Below the pieces are notes generated by a model, which searched no databases, had not been told where the DNA came from, and saw nothing but the letters and a program-made list of their open reading frames with translations. From Prosapia bicincta (Eukaryota; Arthropoda; Insecta; Hemiptera; Cercopidae), in assembly GCA_036971475.1 (NCBI GenBank), contig JBAIZL010000005.1, positions 63,001,155-63,065,154 on the forward strand: a DNA stretch of 64,000 nt, written 5' to 3'. Positions 20,293 through 32,459 of the stretch are shown here, piece after piece (the first letter of the stretch is position 1; each line of letters opens with the position of its first letter). The translations under genes and the position numbers were made by a program.

Positions 20293-22230
20293 TTGATGCA
20301 GTGACTTCCATAGTTGAAACAACCCTCAAAGACTCCAAAATAGTGGTGGTTGTTTATACCTTACAAAATATATATATTTTTAGATTTCATCAGATAATAT
20401 GTTCGCTAATAAAATACTTGAAGAGACTTTATCAATTTCTTCTCTTTTAAGTAATGCAAGACTCATAATTAAAGGATAATATTATTACTTAAAAATATTT
20501 TATCTGTTTCTACCTGTTGACTACCTATTAGCAATAGTAAATCAAAGTTTGCATATAATAACAAATGGATAACTGTTATAACAGATATATCTGCTAATAT
20601 TCATGTTTGGTAAGGACGAGAACCCATTATATCCTGGAAGTATTGCATATTTAATTTCTCATATGAATTATTCAGAAAATATAATGTAACTTAAAATTTT
20701 CTTCTCATCCTGCTCCTTGAATATATTTTGCGAAAAAGAATTGATTTTGACAATTTTTCCTGTTTGGTAAAGGTTCATATGTTTGGTCTGGCCTTGAAGA
20801 ACCCTTTTAGCCAATACCATACTAATTGTTAGTAAACATTTTGTATAATAAATTTACATTATTTCAGTTAAATTTTTATCTCCAGTCGCACTATTAGCAA
20901 TGAGTTGTCTATCTCATGAAATGAAATTCAGTAAATGACTGGCAATTATTAAATTTATTATGATTTTTATTTATTCAATTTCCTGATCCTTATAATAAAT
21001 CTTTATAAAATTGAAAATTAAAGTCTTGCAATAAATTTAGAATGTTTTATAATAAACTTCTGCTACTTATTGAATTGGTTGGGGATAGGTCCAATATATA
21101 TGTGTGTATGTTGCAACGTCCCTCCCCGTTGCAGAATAATATATTTATATATCCGCTGCTTACACCGTTTTGTGTACCGTGTTAAGAACCCTAAATTTTG
21201 TCTTGTGTTCCCGCGTAATGTACCACGCCCAAATGCAAGTATATTCCCACTGACATCTACCTTAACGTTTGTATGACCTCCCCTAAGTTGGTTGGCAGGT
21301 TTGTTGGGTCTGTATTTAGTCACACATGTCAGTAAAATAGTCAGCTGGAAAGAAACAACATTTATATGAACACACAAAATTTTCAAAGAATCTTACCACT
21401 TCATGAGATCTGCAGGCACAGCAAGGGGACGTACAAAATATGATCATGTTTAAGATACCTATTTTAAAAGGCTCCTGTGTTCTTTAAACATGATCTGCCA
21501 GTAGACATCGTCTCTGGGCTTCAATACAAAAAACCAACTAATTTTTAGAATAGCTCAATAAAATTGTTCTCAGGAGAGAACTCGTTTGAAAAAACATTAG
21601 GTTCTGAATTTTATATATTTATTAATTAATGAAATTTAATTAAAACTGTACTCTGATTTTATAATCATTATTTATCTGTTGGAAAAAACTAAAAGGTTTT
21701 ATTGGTTGTTCAACACAGGATAAATTCAAATACTGTAAGTTTTTATAATCCATTTAATTACTGATTTTAACTAAACTAATTTTTTTTTCAAATAAAACAT
21801 ATTTAGCTCTCTCTTTATCTGCACAAATTATTAATTCAAAGTTCGTTAATTTTCACATATTTAAAACCTACATTTCATATACAATTCATTAATTACATTT
21901 ACACATTAAAAAAAAAAAATTATTTCCAAATTTAACATAATAAAATATTTTATCTTCTTATTTCAAGATTGAATTGGTAAATTCACATTTTATTATAAAT
22001 AATTTTAAAGTTTATATGATTCAATAAATCTGGTCTTCTTGAAAATGATTGGCTTATGGCCAAAACCACTTTGTAAATTTACTATTTATTATTCATTATT
22101 TCAACAATTTTGTTATACTAATTAATTTTATTACTTTTAAGATTTATTTAATTTTTCAACATAGAATGAAGTCATTGTTTAAGTTTAATTGGTAATTTGA
22201 ATTTAATAAATTTAACTGACTAAATTTGAC
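20293..22230. other. Intron sequence with one decayed hammerhead-like motif
   Basis: Mostly AT-rich. A slightly GC-richer patch at 21080-21380 (open frames on both strands) is unassigned. At 22037-22072 a stretch TTGAAAATGATTGGC, TTAT, GGCCAAAACCA has the shape of a badly decayed PLE hammerhead module. No gene is seen. Confidence 0.4.
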
Positions 22231-22249
22231 GTGAATTTGTATATAATAG

Positions 22250-22640
22250 AGAAAATGACTTGCCAAGGATTTCCCTGCCGGTCCTGGAGTCCTCTCGTCT
22301 GGATTCCCTGGTCCCTGGACATCGGAAGTTGCCATCCTTGGTCAGTCGATGGAAGTCTTTCTCCATTTCCGCGTCCTGGAGGCTGGGTATGGAGCCCTCG
22401 TCCATGGATGGAAGTAGACGGCAGGAACGTGGCTATTTTGGTCCCATCTGGCCTGATGATGATTGTCCTAAGCGCTGACCGACATAATGACTGTTAGCAC
22501 CTCGTATTAAAAAATTTTTTCAGACTGCCCTACAGGTCCTTAAGTTCCTGTATTTATTGCGGCTGTGTCACCCTCCGCTCTCCTCTCGTCGCTATCTCCG
22601 TGCTTGTTTCTTGTACGGGCGGGTTGGACAACGTATTAGT
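22250..22640. other. GC-rich island of unknown origin
   Basis: About 390 bases are much richer in G and C than the surrounding intron. Open frames overlap on both strands (22220-22405 minus; 22231-22497 and 22260-22478 plus). None matches a family I know. The composition suggests a foreign or mobile sequence, such as part of an LTR or a short repeat. No ends or duplications were recognised. Confidence 0.45.
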
Positions 22641-23099
22641 TTTAACCTGCATAATTTTGTTATCTGTTTTAGAACACTGAAAAATGTCTATTATTTTTAA
22701 ATGGCTGAAACTTTTTTGAGTTTTTTAAATTCTGTTTTCACTACTGTTTATTATGGATTTTTCTGGTCATTTCAAAATGTCGATGATAGTTCTACGTGGC
22801 CTAGTTCTCAAGTTAGCATTTTTCGGCACTTAGAAAATTTTTCAGTTCACTCTCGTTTGTCAAATTTAGTTAGTTATTACAATTTCATGCTATTATAATT
22901 TTTAATTTGTCTTAATAATATTTATTCAAAATTTTACTGACTTCTTGACTCTTTACTATGTTTATTATACCATAAATTAAAACCTTATTATTTAAATATT
23001 AAAATTGTTATTTAAAAAATAAGAAATTATTAATTTCTTAATTGAAACGTTAGTTCAGACCGTTTCAGTGTGTGTGCTGTGAAAATCTCAAGGTCACTT

Positions 23100-24110
23100 A
23101 TCATATAGTTGTGTTCCCTGATTGTTAGTTTCTTACTGTGGGCAGAGCCCCATTCTCTCTTACAACAAGTGTATGAGGAAGAATGTATGTAACATGCATG
23201 GGTTTGTGAGTGGTATAAACATTTTAATAAAGGACGAGAAGATGTTGAGGATCATCCACACTCAGGATGCCCATCAGCTTCGGAAAATTGAGAAAATTTG
23301 AAATCTTATCCATCAAAATCACCAGTTAAGAATCCGTTCATTTGCTGAAACTATATGTATTGATAAGGAGTCAATTCGAAAATTTTACATGAATTTCAAC
23401 ATGAGAAAACTGTGTTACAAAATAATGCCCAAATTCCTAACGAATGAACAAAAATACTCACGATTAAAAATTTACTCTGACATCTTGAAAAACATCAAGA
23501 AGGATCCTAAACTCTTGGAGAGAGTCATTACATGTGATGAATTATGGTTTTTACTTATGACCCAAAAACTAAGCGCCAATCAATGCATTGGAATAGCCCA
23601 AATTTACCACAACTGAAGATAGTCAAAATCCAAGTTTAAGGCCATGATGATTTTTTTTTACATCGAGCTGTATAGAGAGGGTTCCTGAGGAGCAGACAGT
23701 GAAAAAAGAATACTATCTTGAGGTTCTGGTTACCCTCCGTGAAGGAATAGAAGAAACCGACTAGAATTGTGGAAAAACCGATCTCAGATTCTGCATCAAG
23801 ACAGCGCTCCACCTCACAGTGCACTGGTTGTGAAGTTATTGGCCAAGCATGGTATTCCTGTGTTGGAGCATCCACTCTACTCGCCTGACCTTACTTCGTG
23901 TGACTTTTTTATGTTCCCAGAAAAGAAGGAAGGCTTTAAAGGAACCAGATTTGATATATTAGACGCAGTGAAGGAAAAAGTGACAGAGTCGTGAAAAACC
24001 TTACGGATAGTTACTTAAAACACTGTTTCGAACAATGGGAAACAAATGGATAAGTGTAGGGATAGGGGAGGGGAGTATATTGAAAGGGATAAAGTGAAAG
24101 TTGTAAAAAA
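23100..24110 (+). pseudogene. mariner transposase relic (copy 1)
   Basis: + strand pieces in different frames give a mariner DD34D transposase. They are WYKHFNKGREDVEDHPHSGC (paired-like DNA-binding domain end), then NMRKLCYKIMPKFLTNEQK at 23389 onward, RVITCDELW with the first catalytic Asp, WKNRSQILHQDSAPPHSALV with the second, HPLYSPDLTSCDFFMFPEKK with the third, GTRFDILDAVKEK, and a C-terminal HCFEQWETNG-like end. Several frameshifts and stops are present. Terminal repeats were not clear. It ends shortly before a CRTC exon. Confidence 0.9.
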
Positions 24111-24270
24111 AAAAATAAAAATTGAGTGAGCTACGTAAGTTTCAGCAAAGACACAGATTAAATTAATTTAGTTACACTCCACCTCAGCAAATGAATTTAT
24201 ATTTTAAAAATCAAAATATCATGGCAAATAAACAGAAAAAAATTGTTCAGCTGCTTATGTTTGTGTCCAG

Positions 24271-24424
24271 GCTGATGAATCATGTACACAGGTTAGCAGC
24301 CAAGAGTTAACACCTGATCCTGGCTATTTTAGTACGTCACCTTCACAACAACTACATTACTCCAGGCACAGCGCCCATACAACACCTAATACTCCTTCCA
24401 GTATTCCAGACATAGTTCTTACAG
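24271..24424 (+). CDS. Crtc: CRTC coactivator, internal exon (154 nt)
   Basis: The acceptor is GTTTGTGTCCAG and the donor GTAAAA. In phase 0 the exon reads ADESCTQVSSQELTPDPGYF, STSPSQQLHYSRHS, then TTPNTPSSIPDIVLT, leaving one base of the next codon. The SIP(D/N)I(V/I)LT motif just before the last exon is conserved in CRTC proteins from insects to vertebrates (in vertebrates, SIPNIILT). The upstream part is the Ser/Pro/Thr/Gln-rich middle region. Phase 1 at its end fits the following exon exactly and creates an Asp codon across the junction. Confidence 0.88.
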
Positions 24425-25380
24425 GTAAAAGGATTAAATATATAACTGCTTACTACAGTTTACTTCATTTATTTTTACTTAGAGAAGTATAGTCTTAGTC
24501 ATGTTGAAAATAATTTCCATTTCTTTGCAAGATTATCGCAATCTTTTAATGTTTATTTATAGTATGCTATTAGTTTTCAAACAAATGCTCATAAATTTTA
24601 ATTTTTCATTTTATTAATAGTTTCTTATGTTATATGTACATATACTGTAATTGGGAAACAAACATGACATTTTAGTTGTTCTTTCACTGTGCCGTAAATA
24701 TTCAATAGTTTTTCCTAAGAATGAATTGATAATGTAAGAACTGGTAGAATATGACTAGGTATATAACTAATTCTGTCTAAAATACTAACAAATTACCTGA
24801 TTTTGTTTTAAAAAGATATAACTAGCAATTGAAATCCGTGTGTCAAAATACTGTTGAGATATTCTGTATTACATTAATAAATGTCACTAATCACAAATTC
24901 AATATCACTATGTGATGTTAGTTCACTATCACAAATTTTAAAAATAATCTGTGAAGGGCTGTGAATGTGTATGATGTATCTATATATCAGTGTACAAGAA
25001 ATTAGTTTATACTTTTAAGAATTGTATTTGAAAAATATATTTAATTATGTTTTTGTTTATAATTGAGTGATTATTTTTCTTGGCAGATATCACAGCATTT
25101 GTTAAAAAACGTTTGTATTAACTTCATTTGCTACCCAAAGGCTGATATCAGTCTGGTTTCATATTCCTGGGTTAACATGAGCACAATATTATTGCTCTAT
25201 CATGCAAGTCTGAGCTACGAGTTCAGTATCTAGCTCATCAGAAAAACAGTTTAAAATCTCGAAATCTTGTTGCTGTTCATGACTAGCTGGTTGTTAATTA
25301 CTTATTACACTTTGATATTACTTGCGACCAGACTTTTTGTTAACTTAAGGTTGTTAAATTGTTAACTTACACTTGGAGGA
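24425..25380. other. Intron sequence, nothing recognised
   Basis: AT-rich intron without coding-like frames or evident repeats. Confidence 0.5.
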
Positions 25381-25385
25381 AACGT

Positions 25386-25407
25386 TTTCGTCTTACGACT
25401 TCTTCAG
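25386..25407 (-). ncRNA. Hammerhead-like core 3' of the PLE coding region
   Basis: On the minus strand, CTGAAGA (canonical CUGANGA), one A, hairpin GTC-GTAA-GAC, then GAAA, directly followed by an AACGTT palindrome. This is the same order as at 13544-13586. It lies about 46 bases past the GIY-YIG stop, where a PLE terminal repeat is expected. A matching outer stem I is not obvious. Confidence 0.5.
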
Positions 25408-25452
25408 GCTTGTAGGATTTGCTAGAATTGCTGCAGTTGTGCTTCCTTGGTA

Positions 25453-25842
25453 TCAATTTTTGAAAGTTAGAAGGGATTGATCGAAGAGTATGTGTGATCC
25501 GTGTTGTGTTTGTTCATTTAGAATGTCAGTTTTATGTGTGTTGCTATGTCTGTATATTCCATATTGTTCTAGTGTGTTTAATTTATAGCCTTTGTTGCAT
25601 GTGTGGAGGATGCGCATGTTATTTTCCATACTATTGCATGAGTGTTTAGTGTCCATGAGGGGATTTGCGAAGGCGGATTCAATAGTAGTGTGCAGTGCGC
25701 TTTTGTGTTCTTTATATCTTTCGGCGAAAGATCTGCCTGTTTGTCCAATATAGAACTTATTGCAGTTGTTGCATTGTAGTTTGTATATTCCTGGTTTATT
25801 GTATGTGTTGGTATTGTTATTAATGCTTTGTCTGATAGTCAT
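25453..25842 (-). pseudogene. GIY-YIG endonuclease domain of a Penelope-like element
   Basis: This 129-residue open frame contains PGIYKLQCNNCNKFYIGQTG followed by RSFAERYKEH. These carry the GIY and YIG strands, the catalytic Tyr, Arg and His region, and the CxxC insertion that PLE GIY-YIG domains carry between GIY and YIG. Further on, a H-CN--NM-ILH motif and NTLEQYGIYRH with the conserved catalytic-type Glu are visible. The frame itself is intact, but the upstream RT is broken. The domain would nick target DNA for target-primed reverse transcription. Confidence 0.85.
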
Positions 25843-26860
25843 TTGGGTTTTATTTGTTGTTCTGTAAGCTACATTGTATCCTGCTTTTTGAATTGGTTTT
25901 TTAATTTTATTTGTGAGTTTATTTATGTATGGGAGGGTGATGAATTAGTTTGTGTTCATGTTTTTGTTCATTGTGTTGTTACTGTTCTTGTTGAGTATTT
26001 TTCTGTGTAGTTTGTCTATTAAATAATTGAAGTTGCTTGACTAATTGTCATATCCGTTTTTGTGAGCTAAATATTTGATTGTGTTTAGTTCCTCTTTGTA
26101 GTTAGTTGTGGTCATACAACTCTTGTTTAGACTGTGTAGTAAATGTTTGAATGCTGCGTGTTCATGTTGTATTTGGTGGTTCGATGTGTTGTTTATCTAT
26201 GTGTTTGGAGTTGTTGGCATTGTCTTTTGTTTCCACGGTATAGTATTATAACGTCATCTACATATATCAAAGTGTAATAAGTTTAAAATCTATCAATTAC
26301 AAAAATCATACCAAACCTTCACTAACCTAATAACATATTATTATTGCATTGTCATCCACATATGACTGAAGTTCCAATTATATAGCACTTCAAGAAATCA
26401 GTTTAAAATTAATTACGGAAATTTATACCAGACACCCAGTTACACATTAACGTAGTTAAAAGGTTCAACCTCATGGTAACGTTAGTTTAAGCTGGTATAA
26501 ATAAATTTTAAAATGTTAACCAAACCAACACACAAGAAAGTGGTGAAATTAAAATGTATTCCCTCTATTTTAATTTGTATTTTGTTATTCTTATCAGATT
26601 ATTCTGAACACGTTTTAAACTTATTGCTTTTCCAAGTCTTAGTGAGGATGGCTCAAATAATGTAATCTTATCTTTTCAAGGTCCTAATTTCTGCACCTTT
26701 TTTTTCTGCTGTAAACTAAATACACTCCACCAAATCCAATATGTAACCAAAGATAATTGTTTGTAAATGGTATAATATTTATAAAGTATAAAATTATAAT
26801 TATATATTTATAAATAAAAATATAATTATTGTTCATTGTTAGTAATTTTTTTCCGTGCAG

Positions 26861-27096
26861 ATTTCTCGAATACAGGAGATGACTTAGCGAGTAGAGCTGA
26901 AGCCGAACTTGCCAAGGAATTAGGCTGTGCAATGGCAGGGAGCTTTGATTCAGATATATTTCCTTCAGATGAAGTCCCTGAGTGCCTTCGTCAGGGACTT
27001 GATCCAATAGATTTGGATGGACTACAAATGTTGACAGATCCAGAGATTATTACAGACTCTGCGACTGAGGACCATTTCCGTTTGGATAGATTGTAG
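26861..27096 (+). CDS. Crtc: CRTC coactivator, last exon with C-terminal transactivation domain
   Basis: The acceptor is TTTTCCGTGCAG. The exon joins in phase to give [20 protein letters not shown], then [33 protein letters not shown], and ends in [15 protein letters not shown] (TAG at 27094-27096). Vertebrate CRTC1 ends with the same layout: a KE-A-AL-like acidic helix, then L-GLNMLSDP, then EESFRSDRL. The match over the final residues is strong. CRTC binds the CREB bZIP through its N-terminus and recruits TAF4/CBP through this acidic C-terminus. Its nuclear entry is controlled by SIK/AMPK phosphorylation of N-terminal and central serines, which are not encoded here. The reading frame is intact. 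The gene is therefore probably live, with its 5' exons to the left of the window. Confidence 0.93.
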
Positions 27097-27950
27097 TGTG
27101 AGTGTAGTGAGCTATTATAGAAGGATCAGAATCTCAACATTATATGAAAGCAATGTTATTCATTCAGGTCTCTTATTCATTGCTGCACAAATACTGTTTC
27201 AATAGTAAATGTATTACAATCGATTACATTTTTGTATTGTCTTCAAGTTTTGTAAGAATTGCTTGCTTAGGTATGTTTTAAAGTTTCTTAAATATCCAAA
27301 GGATAGGTGTTTTGAGACACGTTTTTAAATTCTACATTGCTAATACCTTTTAAACAAACATTCAAATATGCAGTATATCTTATTGTATGTTTGAGATTCA
27401 TTATTGCTCCTTTTGCAGGCTATTATGGATGAGTCAGATCCAATTTAGATGTACAAGTGAATTGGTCATGTAAAAGTTAAGCTGTTGATCTCAAAATATT
27501 TTAGAGAAGCTCTGAGTGACCAGCTTTGGAAATCATCTGTCTTTCGTATAATAGTTTGTCCAGCTGTTTTAATTAAACTAAGAAGAATCTGTGATTTTTT
27601 TACAAAGAAAAATGATACACTTTAAACCTGATAATTTTCATAGGCCTAATTTCTTTTTTTGTTTTGTAATTTGTAAAAATATTACCATGGAATATTTATA
27701 ATATTTTTACTTCTTTTCTTATACGTTTAAAAAGTACAAAATGCATTTTTAAGATTCTGCTATCAGTTGAAATTTACTGCTTTATGTTTTTTTTATAATG
27801 ACTTTCAGACCATAAATTATTAATTTTTTAAAAATTAATTCAACAAAAACTAAATTTTATAATATCTGATAAAATGTTTTATATAGTGTAGTAAATGAAG
27901 TAAGAGAAATTTTTATAACAAATTCATCTTACTAAAACTAGTAAATAAAA
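27097..27950 (+). other. Probable CRTC 3'UTR
   Basis: AT-rich sequence follows the CRTC stop with no repeats recognised. The first clear AATAAA is at 27944-27949; ATTAAA-like variants occur earlier. The true cleavage site cannot be fixed by eye. Confidence 0.5.
27944..27949 (+). terminator. Candidate polyadenylation signal AATAAA
   Basis: First canonical AATAAA seen downstream of the CRTC stop codon, about 850 bases after it. Confidence 0.35.
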
Positions 27951-28554
27951 GTTAAGAGGGTCAAATAATCTTTCTTCTTTTTTACAAGTTTGATATTCAA
28001 GTATCCATTTTGATTGATTCCCAAGTGTTTAGGGCAGTGAATAACTATGGTCTTTGCAGAACATTTCTTGTCCAATCTTGTCACTTTCACTAATTCATTG
28101 AAAATAAGGTAATTAATCGTGGAAAAGTCTGAACAACTCCAATTTTTTCATTTACTTATGTTATTTAAAAATAGAATTTAATTAAGAAACCTTTAAACTT
28201 CACTAATTGGGATTTAACACTTATCCAGATTATGAAAATTCTGAATTAGAGGAGCTGTTTTCCTTGTACACTAACTTTACTGAGAAAAGATTTAATCATA
28301 TCAACAAGTAAATTCGTGCGTTGGTTATCAGAACATGAATTATCCAAACATGGAAAATACTCTGAAAGAAAACATTATTTGTATAGTGGAACACACGATG
28401 TAGCATACAGACAGGGTGTGGTGGGTGGCAGGATTTTTTAGAGCAATATTTCCTAAGTTATGTGTCAACTTGTTGCTTGTCTTTTGTAATGGCAGTACAA
28501 CTGTACAGTAGACCGAAGAAAGTGTACTGTATATGTAAATTGAATTAACAATTA

Positions 28555-29650
28555 CAGTGGAACCCCTCAAATCCGAACCCCCGCAAAATCCGAACATTAT
28601 TTGATGAAAATCAAATTTAAAAACGTATCTAAATTTAATGAAGTATGTACTGAAAGTTTGCTACTTACGTAAAACAGGACTGAGATGTGTAATATATTGG
28701 AATTAACACTAAAAATATGATATAATACAAAAACCTATAATGTACTACTGTATCACTAAATTAACATTGAATTTTAGTCCATCCAAAATCCATTTTTTTT
28801 ATTAAATTTTGTTACTGAAGGAACAAATTTCTTTTTGAACCACTCCTTGGAAATATCACCAGTCATCCACGCCTTACACTAATTTCTCTAATGAACAGGG
28901 AGAGTATTCAAGTTCATATTTTTAAGGGTTCTTGGTTTGGCAGATTTTCCAATCACTATACATGGTAACATATTTGTTCCCACTGCGTTACTGTAGGCTA
29001 AAACTGTTAGATGCTGTTTGCTCGTATTTAAGCCTGGCGCAGAAGATTCCTCTTTAGAACCAAGACTTTTAGTGGGAAGGGCTTTAAAATTCAATCCTGT
29101 CTCGTACGCATTATACACTTGCTGGGGTGATTAATTTTCAGACAAAATCAAATCTGTGAATTTTCTAAATACTCTTTTGCCGCTAGATTACCAGCTGATA
29201 ACTTCCCCTCGGTTACTGTTAGTTGGACCATCTATTGGGTCGGTTCCCCTATCCGACCATCTATTGCTAGCAGTAAATTCCAAATCACCATTCATTAATT
29301 TTTATAACTAATGCTTTTTCTTATAATAATGGGGCACTAATAGGAACTAGTTTCTGCTTCTCTTGCGTAAACCATAAAAATACGGTCTCGTCAATTTTTT
29401 CATTCACAGAAACTTTCGCGTGATGGCGTTGTTCCAAAGACTTTTCACTTGTATCACTGCAAAACTATTTAATTTTTGATACAGAAATATGTAATGAATG
29501 CTCTAATATTGTTTTTTAATACAAAAATGCACCTCTGGTAATATAAAATACCCATAAAATCCGAAATCCGGACTTTTTGGGCAAAACCGGACTTTTCCAA
29601 ATCGGAACAGGCTATAGCCCAAGTTAGTTCGGATTTGAGGGTTTGCACTG
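28555..29650 (-). mobile_element. Tigger-type element, internally deleted
   Basis: The left end begins CAGTGGAACCCCTCAAATCC after a TA. The right end is its inverted repeat, ending ...GCACTG followed by TGTA, so the right TA duplication may have mutated. At about 1.1 kb it is shorter than a full Tigger (2-3 kb). It carries a minus-strand transposase fragment at 28888-29118. Confidence 0.85.
28888..29118 (-). pseudogene. Tigger/Jerky-type DDE transposase fragment
   Basis: The peptide MYNAYETGLNFKALPTKSLG, then SKEESSAPGLNTSK, VLAYSNAVGT and LPCIVIGKSAKPR, matches the first half of the DDE_1 domain of Tigger/Jerky/CENP-B-like transposases. There N-DETGL-WK, G-K-SK-R-T, C-NA-G and P-LIGKS--PR are conserved. 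The first catalytic Asp (DET) is Tyr here (YET), so it is inactive as well as truncated. Confidence 0.85.
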
Positions 29651-29699
29651 TGTATACATTTAAAAATACAGTACTATAGGCCTACATATTAATATACAA

Positions 29700-31740
29700 A
29701 GGTCTATATAATTATATAGTAGAATTTGTTTTAGTTTTTTTTATTTGTTCTGCCTTTAATATTAACTTTTTTTAGAATACATCAGGGCAATAGGAGTCCT
29801 TTTTTCAGACTAATAACTAATTACTGTTTTATTACAGTAATACGATGAAAAGTACTGTATATACAGTTCAATAGTACACTCAAGTAAATATTTTCTAAAA
29901 CAATTACTTTGGGTAATTAAATCTCTACTGTACTGTAATATTTCCCTACTACTTTATACAATTTTTTTAAAAAAACTACTAGCCTAAGAAATATAGATAA
30001 AAATAATGCACATAATTGCACAACCTACAGAAACGTATTTCTTAAACAATAAACTTAATGGCTCACTTAAAATACTGCATATTTCAATAAAACTTAAGCC
30101 TAATCGGTTTACCAGGTCTGCACATTTCTGCAATCTAATCTTTTTTTTAAATAGAATGTAGATTTTGATATTTTGAATTTGTTCATTATAACGAGCTGAT
30201 GCATTTGCTTCTATATTCGGAACAACTTTAATTTTTTTACTAAGCATCCTCATTATGTACCATCTGTGTATCTGCATTAACCCATTAGCGCCTAGTGTTA
30301 CTAATTTAATTTCACTACTGAAATTCGCTCTAAGCATCTTACTGTAGAAAAATTCTACTTGCCGTCATACTAAATTAACTCTATACAATTGATGTAGAGT
30401 AATTAATGCATCACCAACTGCTGAATTCTTTTAAAAGATGAAATGTGAGAATAATCTTTAGATGCTTTAACACATTGACTTTCGTATTGATGAGTCATAC
30501 CCAACTTAAAGAGAAGATATAACAAAGCGGCAATCTAGCCATTTTGGTCGAGATAGATACATTTTTCCTTGTATCATGGCTAATACCATTGTGGAAATTC
30601 TCTGTAAAGCTCATTTTGTTCAGCTTCCTCCATGGATGAATTTCAAAGAATTGTTGCCATATACCAACCATATTTTCTTGAAGAAAAATAATTTAATTCT
30701 CTAGATCAGAAATCTCTGTTAACAGTCTGAATTATTCAAATTCCAAATTAGTGAAGTTTTACTGTAACTATAATAATCACAAATTAAAAATAAGGTTTAC
30801 AATTAGAAAAATTAAGTTCACTTTACAAACACATAAAACATTATAAACTCAATGGTTTTGTACTAAAGAAAGCACTTCATAAAATGCATTACTATATAGC
30901 CATAATACAAAGCTACAAAGTATCCATTAAAGATAGCTAAATTTTGTAATGTAGGCTAATCACATCCTTCTTGACATCATTTAATGTCGTGCCTCTCATA
31001 AAAGATGTTGCTCTTTCACTCAAGATAGGTTTGGTAAGAAATGTCGCCCAATGCAAGCTAACTATGTACATCTTGACATCACTTACATTGTTGCTCTTCT
31101 GAGGAAAATGGAAGCCACTCCTTCCCTCTGACAACCACTAACTTTATTGTGAGGAAACTATTTATATTTCTAGTCAAACCTGTCCTCGCCAGAAACTCTG
31201 TGTTTGAAATGTATGCATGTTGTAATATTGAATAAAACAGTGCTGTTTTGGAAAGCAGATTGAATTTATAAAGTTTATTGTGTGTTTGTAAATTGATGCC
31301 ATTTTTTATTATGTATGTTTTAACTTCTATTTTTAATTTGTAATATTTATATTCATTTGAATCTTGTTTAACATCTGTTTTTAAGTAACATATGGAAAAG
31401 GTAAGGGTTGTCCCAGTCCCTGTATACAATTTCTGGAACAAATTACGAAGATGCGAAAACAATGTGAATCATAGGAAAAGTATTATTAATAAAAGTGTTT
31501 GATTAATAAATTTTTTGAATAAATGATAAATATTTTAGTTCATATACTATAATAAAAATTGCAAATACACATAATTAAAGTTACTAGAGATGTTGAGTTT
31601 ATTATTTAAAAAGTAAGTGGGAATGTTTTATTCTATTTTTAAAGAGCTACAGTAAGGTGATGTATTTCTTGTTTTATTTGAGTTGGTTATGTGTAAAGTT
31701 TATTTTGTAATCATGTTTTAAAATAATTTTAATACTTATT
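29700..31740. other. AT-rich intergenic sequence
   Basis: No recognised gene. Open frames at 29984-30337, 30937-31134 and 31079-31462 show no known motif. A TTAACCCATTAGCGCC motif near 30277 resembles a piggyBac end but has no partner. Confidence 0.45.
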
Positions 31741-31774
31741 AAGACATTAACAGCAGAACCTCATTATAAGGCAC

Positions 31775-32146
31775 CAATTGTGGCTCAGGGTCCTTTTATA
31801 TGAAAATCCATTCTGAAGCATTGAGAGGTTATCATGCAATTGTGGCTCAGGGTCCTTTTATATGGAAATCTATTCTGAAGCATTGAGAGGTTATCATGCA
31901 ATTGTGGCTCAGGGTCCTTTTATATGGAAATCTATTCTGAAGCATAGAGAGGTTATCATGCAATTGTGGCTCAGGGTCCTTTTATATGGAAATCCATTCT
32001 GAAGCATTGAGAGGTTATCATGCAATTATGGCTCAGGGTCCTTTTATATGGAAATCTATTCTGAACCATAGAGAGGTTATCATGCAATTGTGACTCAGGG
32101 TCCTTTTATATGGAAATCCATTCTGAAGCATAGAGAGGTTATCATG
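31775..32146. repeat. Minisatellite, six units of 62 bp
   Basis: Each unit begins CAATTGTGGCTCAGGGTCCT, continues TTTATATGGAAATC, and ends GAGAGGTTATCATG. The array spans 372 bases, exactly 6 x 62. Units differ by a few substitutions (TATTC/CATTC, CATTGAG/CATAGAG, one TGACTC, one TTATGG). A CAGCAGAACCTCATTATAAG motif just before it (31751) looks like the start of a transposon terminal repeat. A weak inverted match, AAATGAGGTTCT, lies near 32443-32454. The array may therefore sit inside a MITE. Confidence 0.9.
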
Positions 32147-32261
32147 CAATTAAAATGCACTACTCACAATTCTTCTACATCATTTGAGGTAGTTTTAACA
32201 GACTTGATGTTTTACATAGGTGATCTTTTTAGTACAGTAGAACGTACTAAAAAAGAATATA

Positions 32262-32271
32262 CACACACATG

Positions 32272-32302
<31 letters not shown>
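32262..32302. repeat. (CA)n microsatellite
   Basis: Imperfect then pure CA repeats following the minisatellite. Confidence 0.9.
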
Positions 32303-32303
<1 letters not shown>

Positions 32304-32459
32304 GAGATATCACAGTCCAGCATAAAGATCTCCTGTATCTCAAAAGGCAGTTACAAAAATTAAGATACAGAAAATATAAGTTTTTGTGATCAACAAATAT
32401 TATGCCATTTTACACTTCTTAGTTTAAATTATTATGTTCGCTAAATGAGGTTCTTTATT

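Larger units (their letters stand above)
25386..26280 (-). mobile_element. Penelope-like element relic in the last CRTC intron
   Basis: On the minus strand, from 26280 down: an RT palm relic with YVDDVIILYRGNKRQ (YVDD at 26264-26253), then broken C-terminal RT sequence including NYKEELNTIKYLAHKNGY, then the GIY-YIG endonuclease frame 25842-25453, then a hammerhead-like module at 25407-25386. RT followed by GIY-YIG defines the endonuclease-bearing Penelope-like elements. It is antisense to CRTC. The 5' part of the RT is missing, and stops show it is dead. Confidence 0.85.

Noticed and set aside
21063..21386. 107-codon minus-strand frame in a GC-richer patch
   Set aside because: No recognisable domain, overlapping frames on the other strand; left as unassigned.
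26684..27007. Minus-strand frame of 107 codons over the last CRTC exon
   Set aside because: Antisense shadow of the conserved CRTC coding sequence.
30277..30300. TTAACCCATTAGCGCC as a third piggyBac end
   Set aside because: No inverted partner with a TTAA was found in the window.
31775..32146. Regular direct repeats that could be read as a CRISPR array
   Set aside because: The whole 62-bp unit is repeated without unique spacers and the DNA is clearly eukaryotic; it is a minisatellite.
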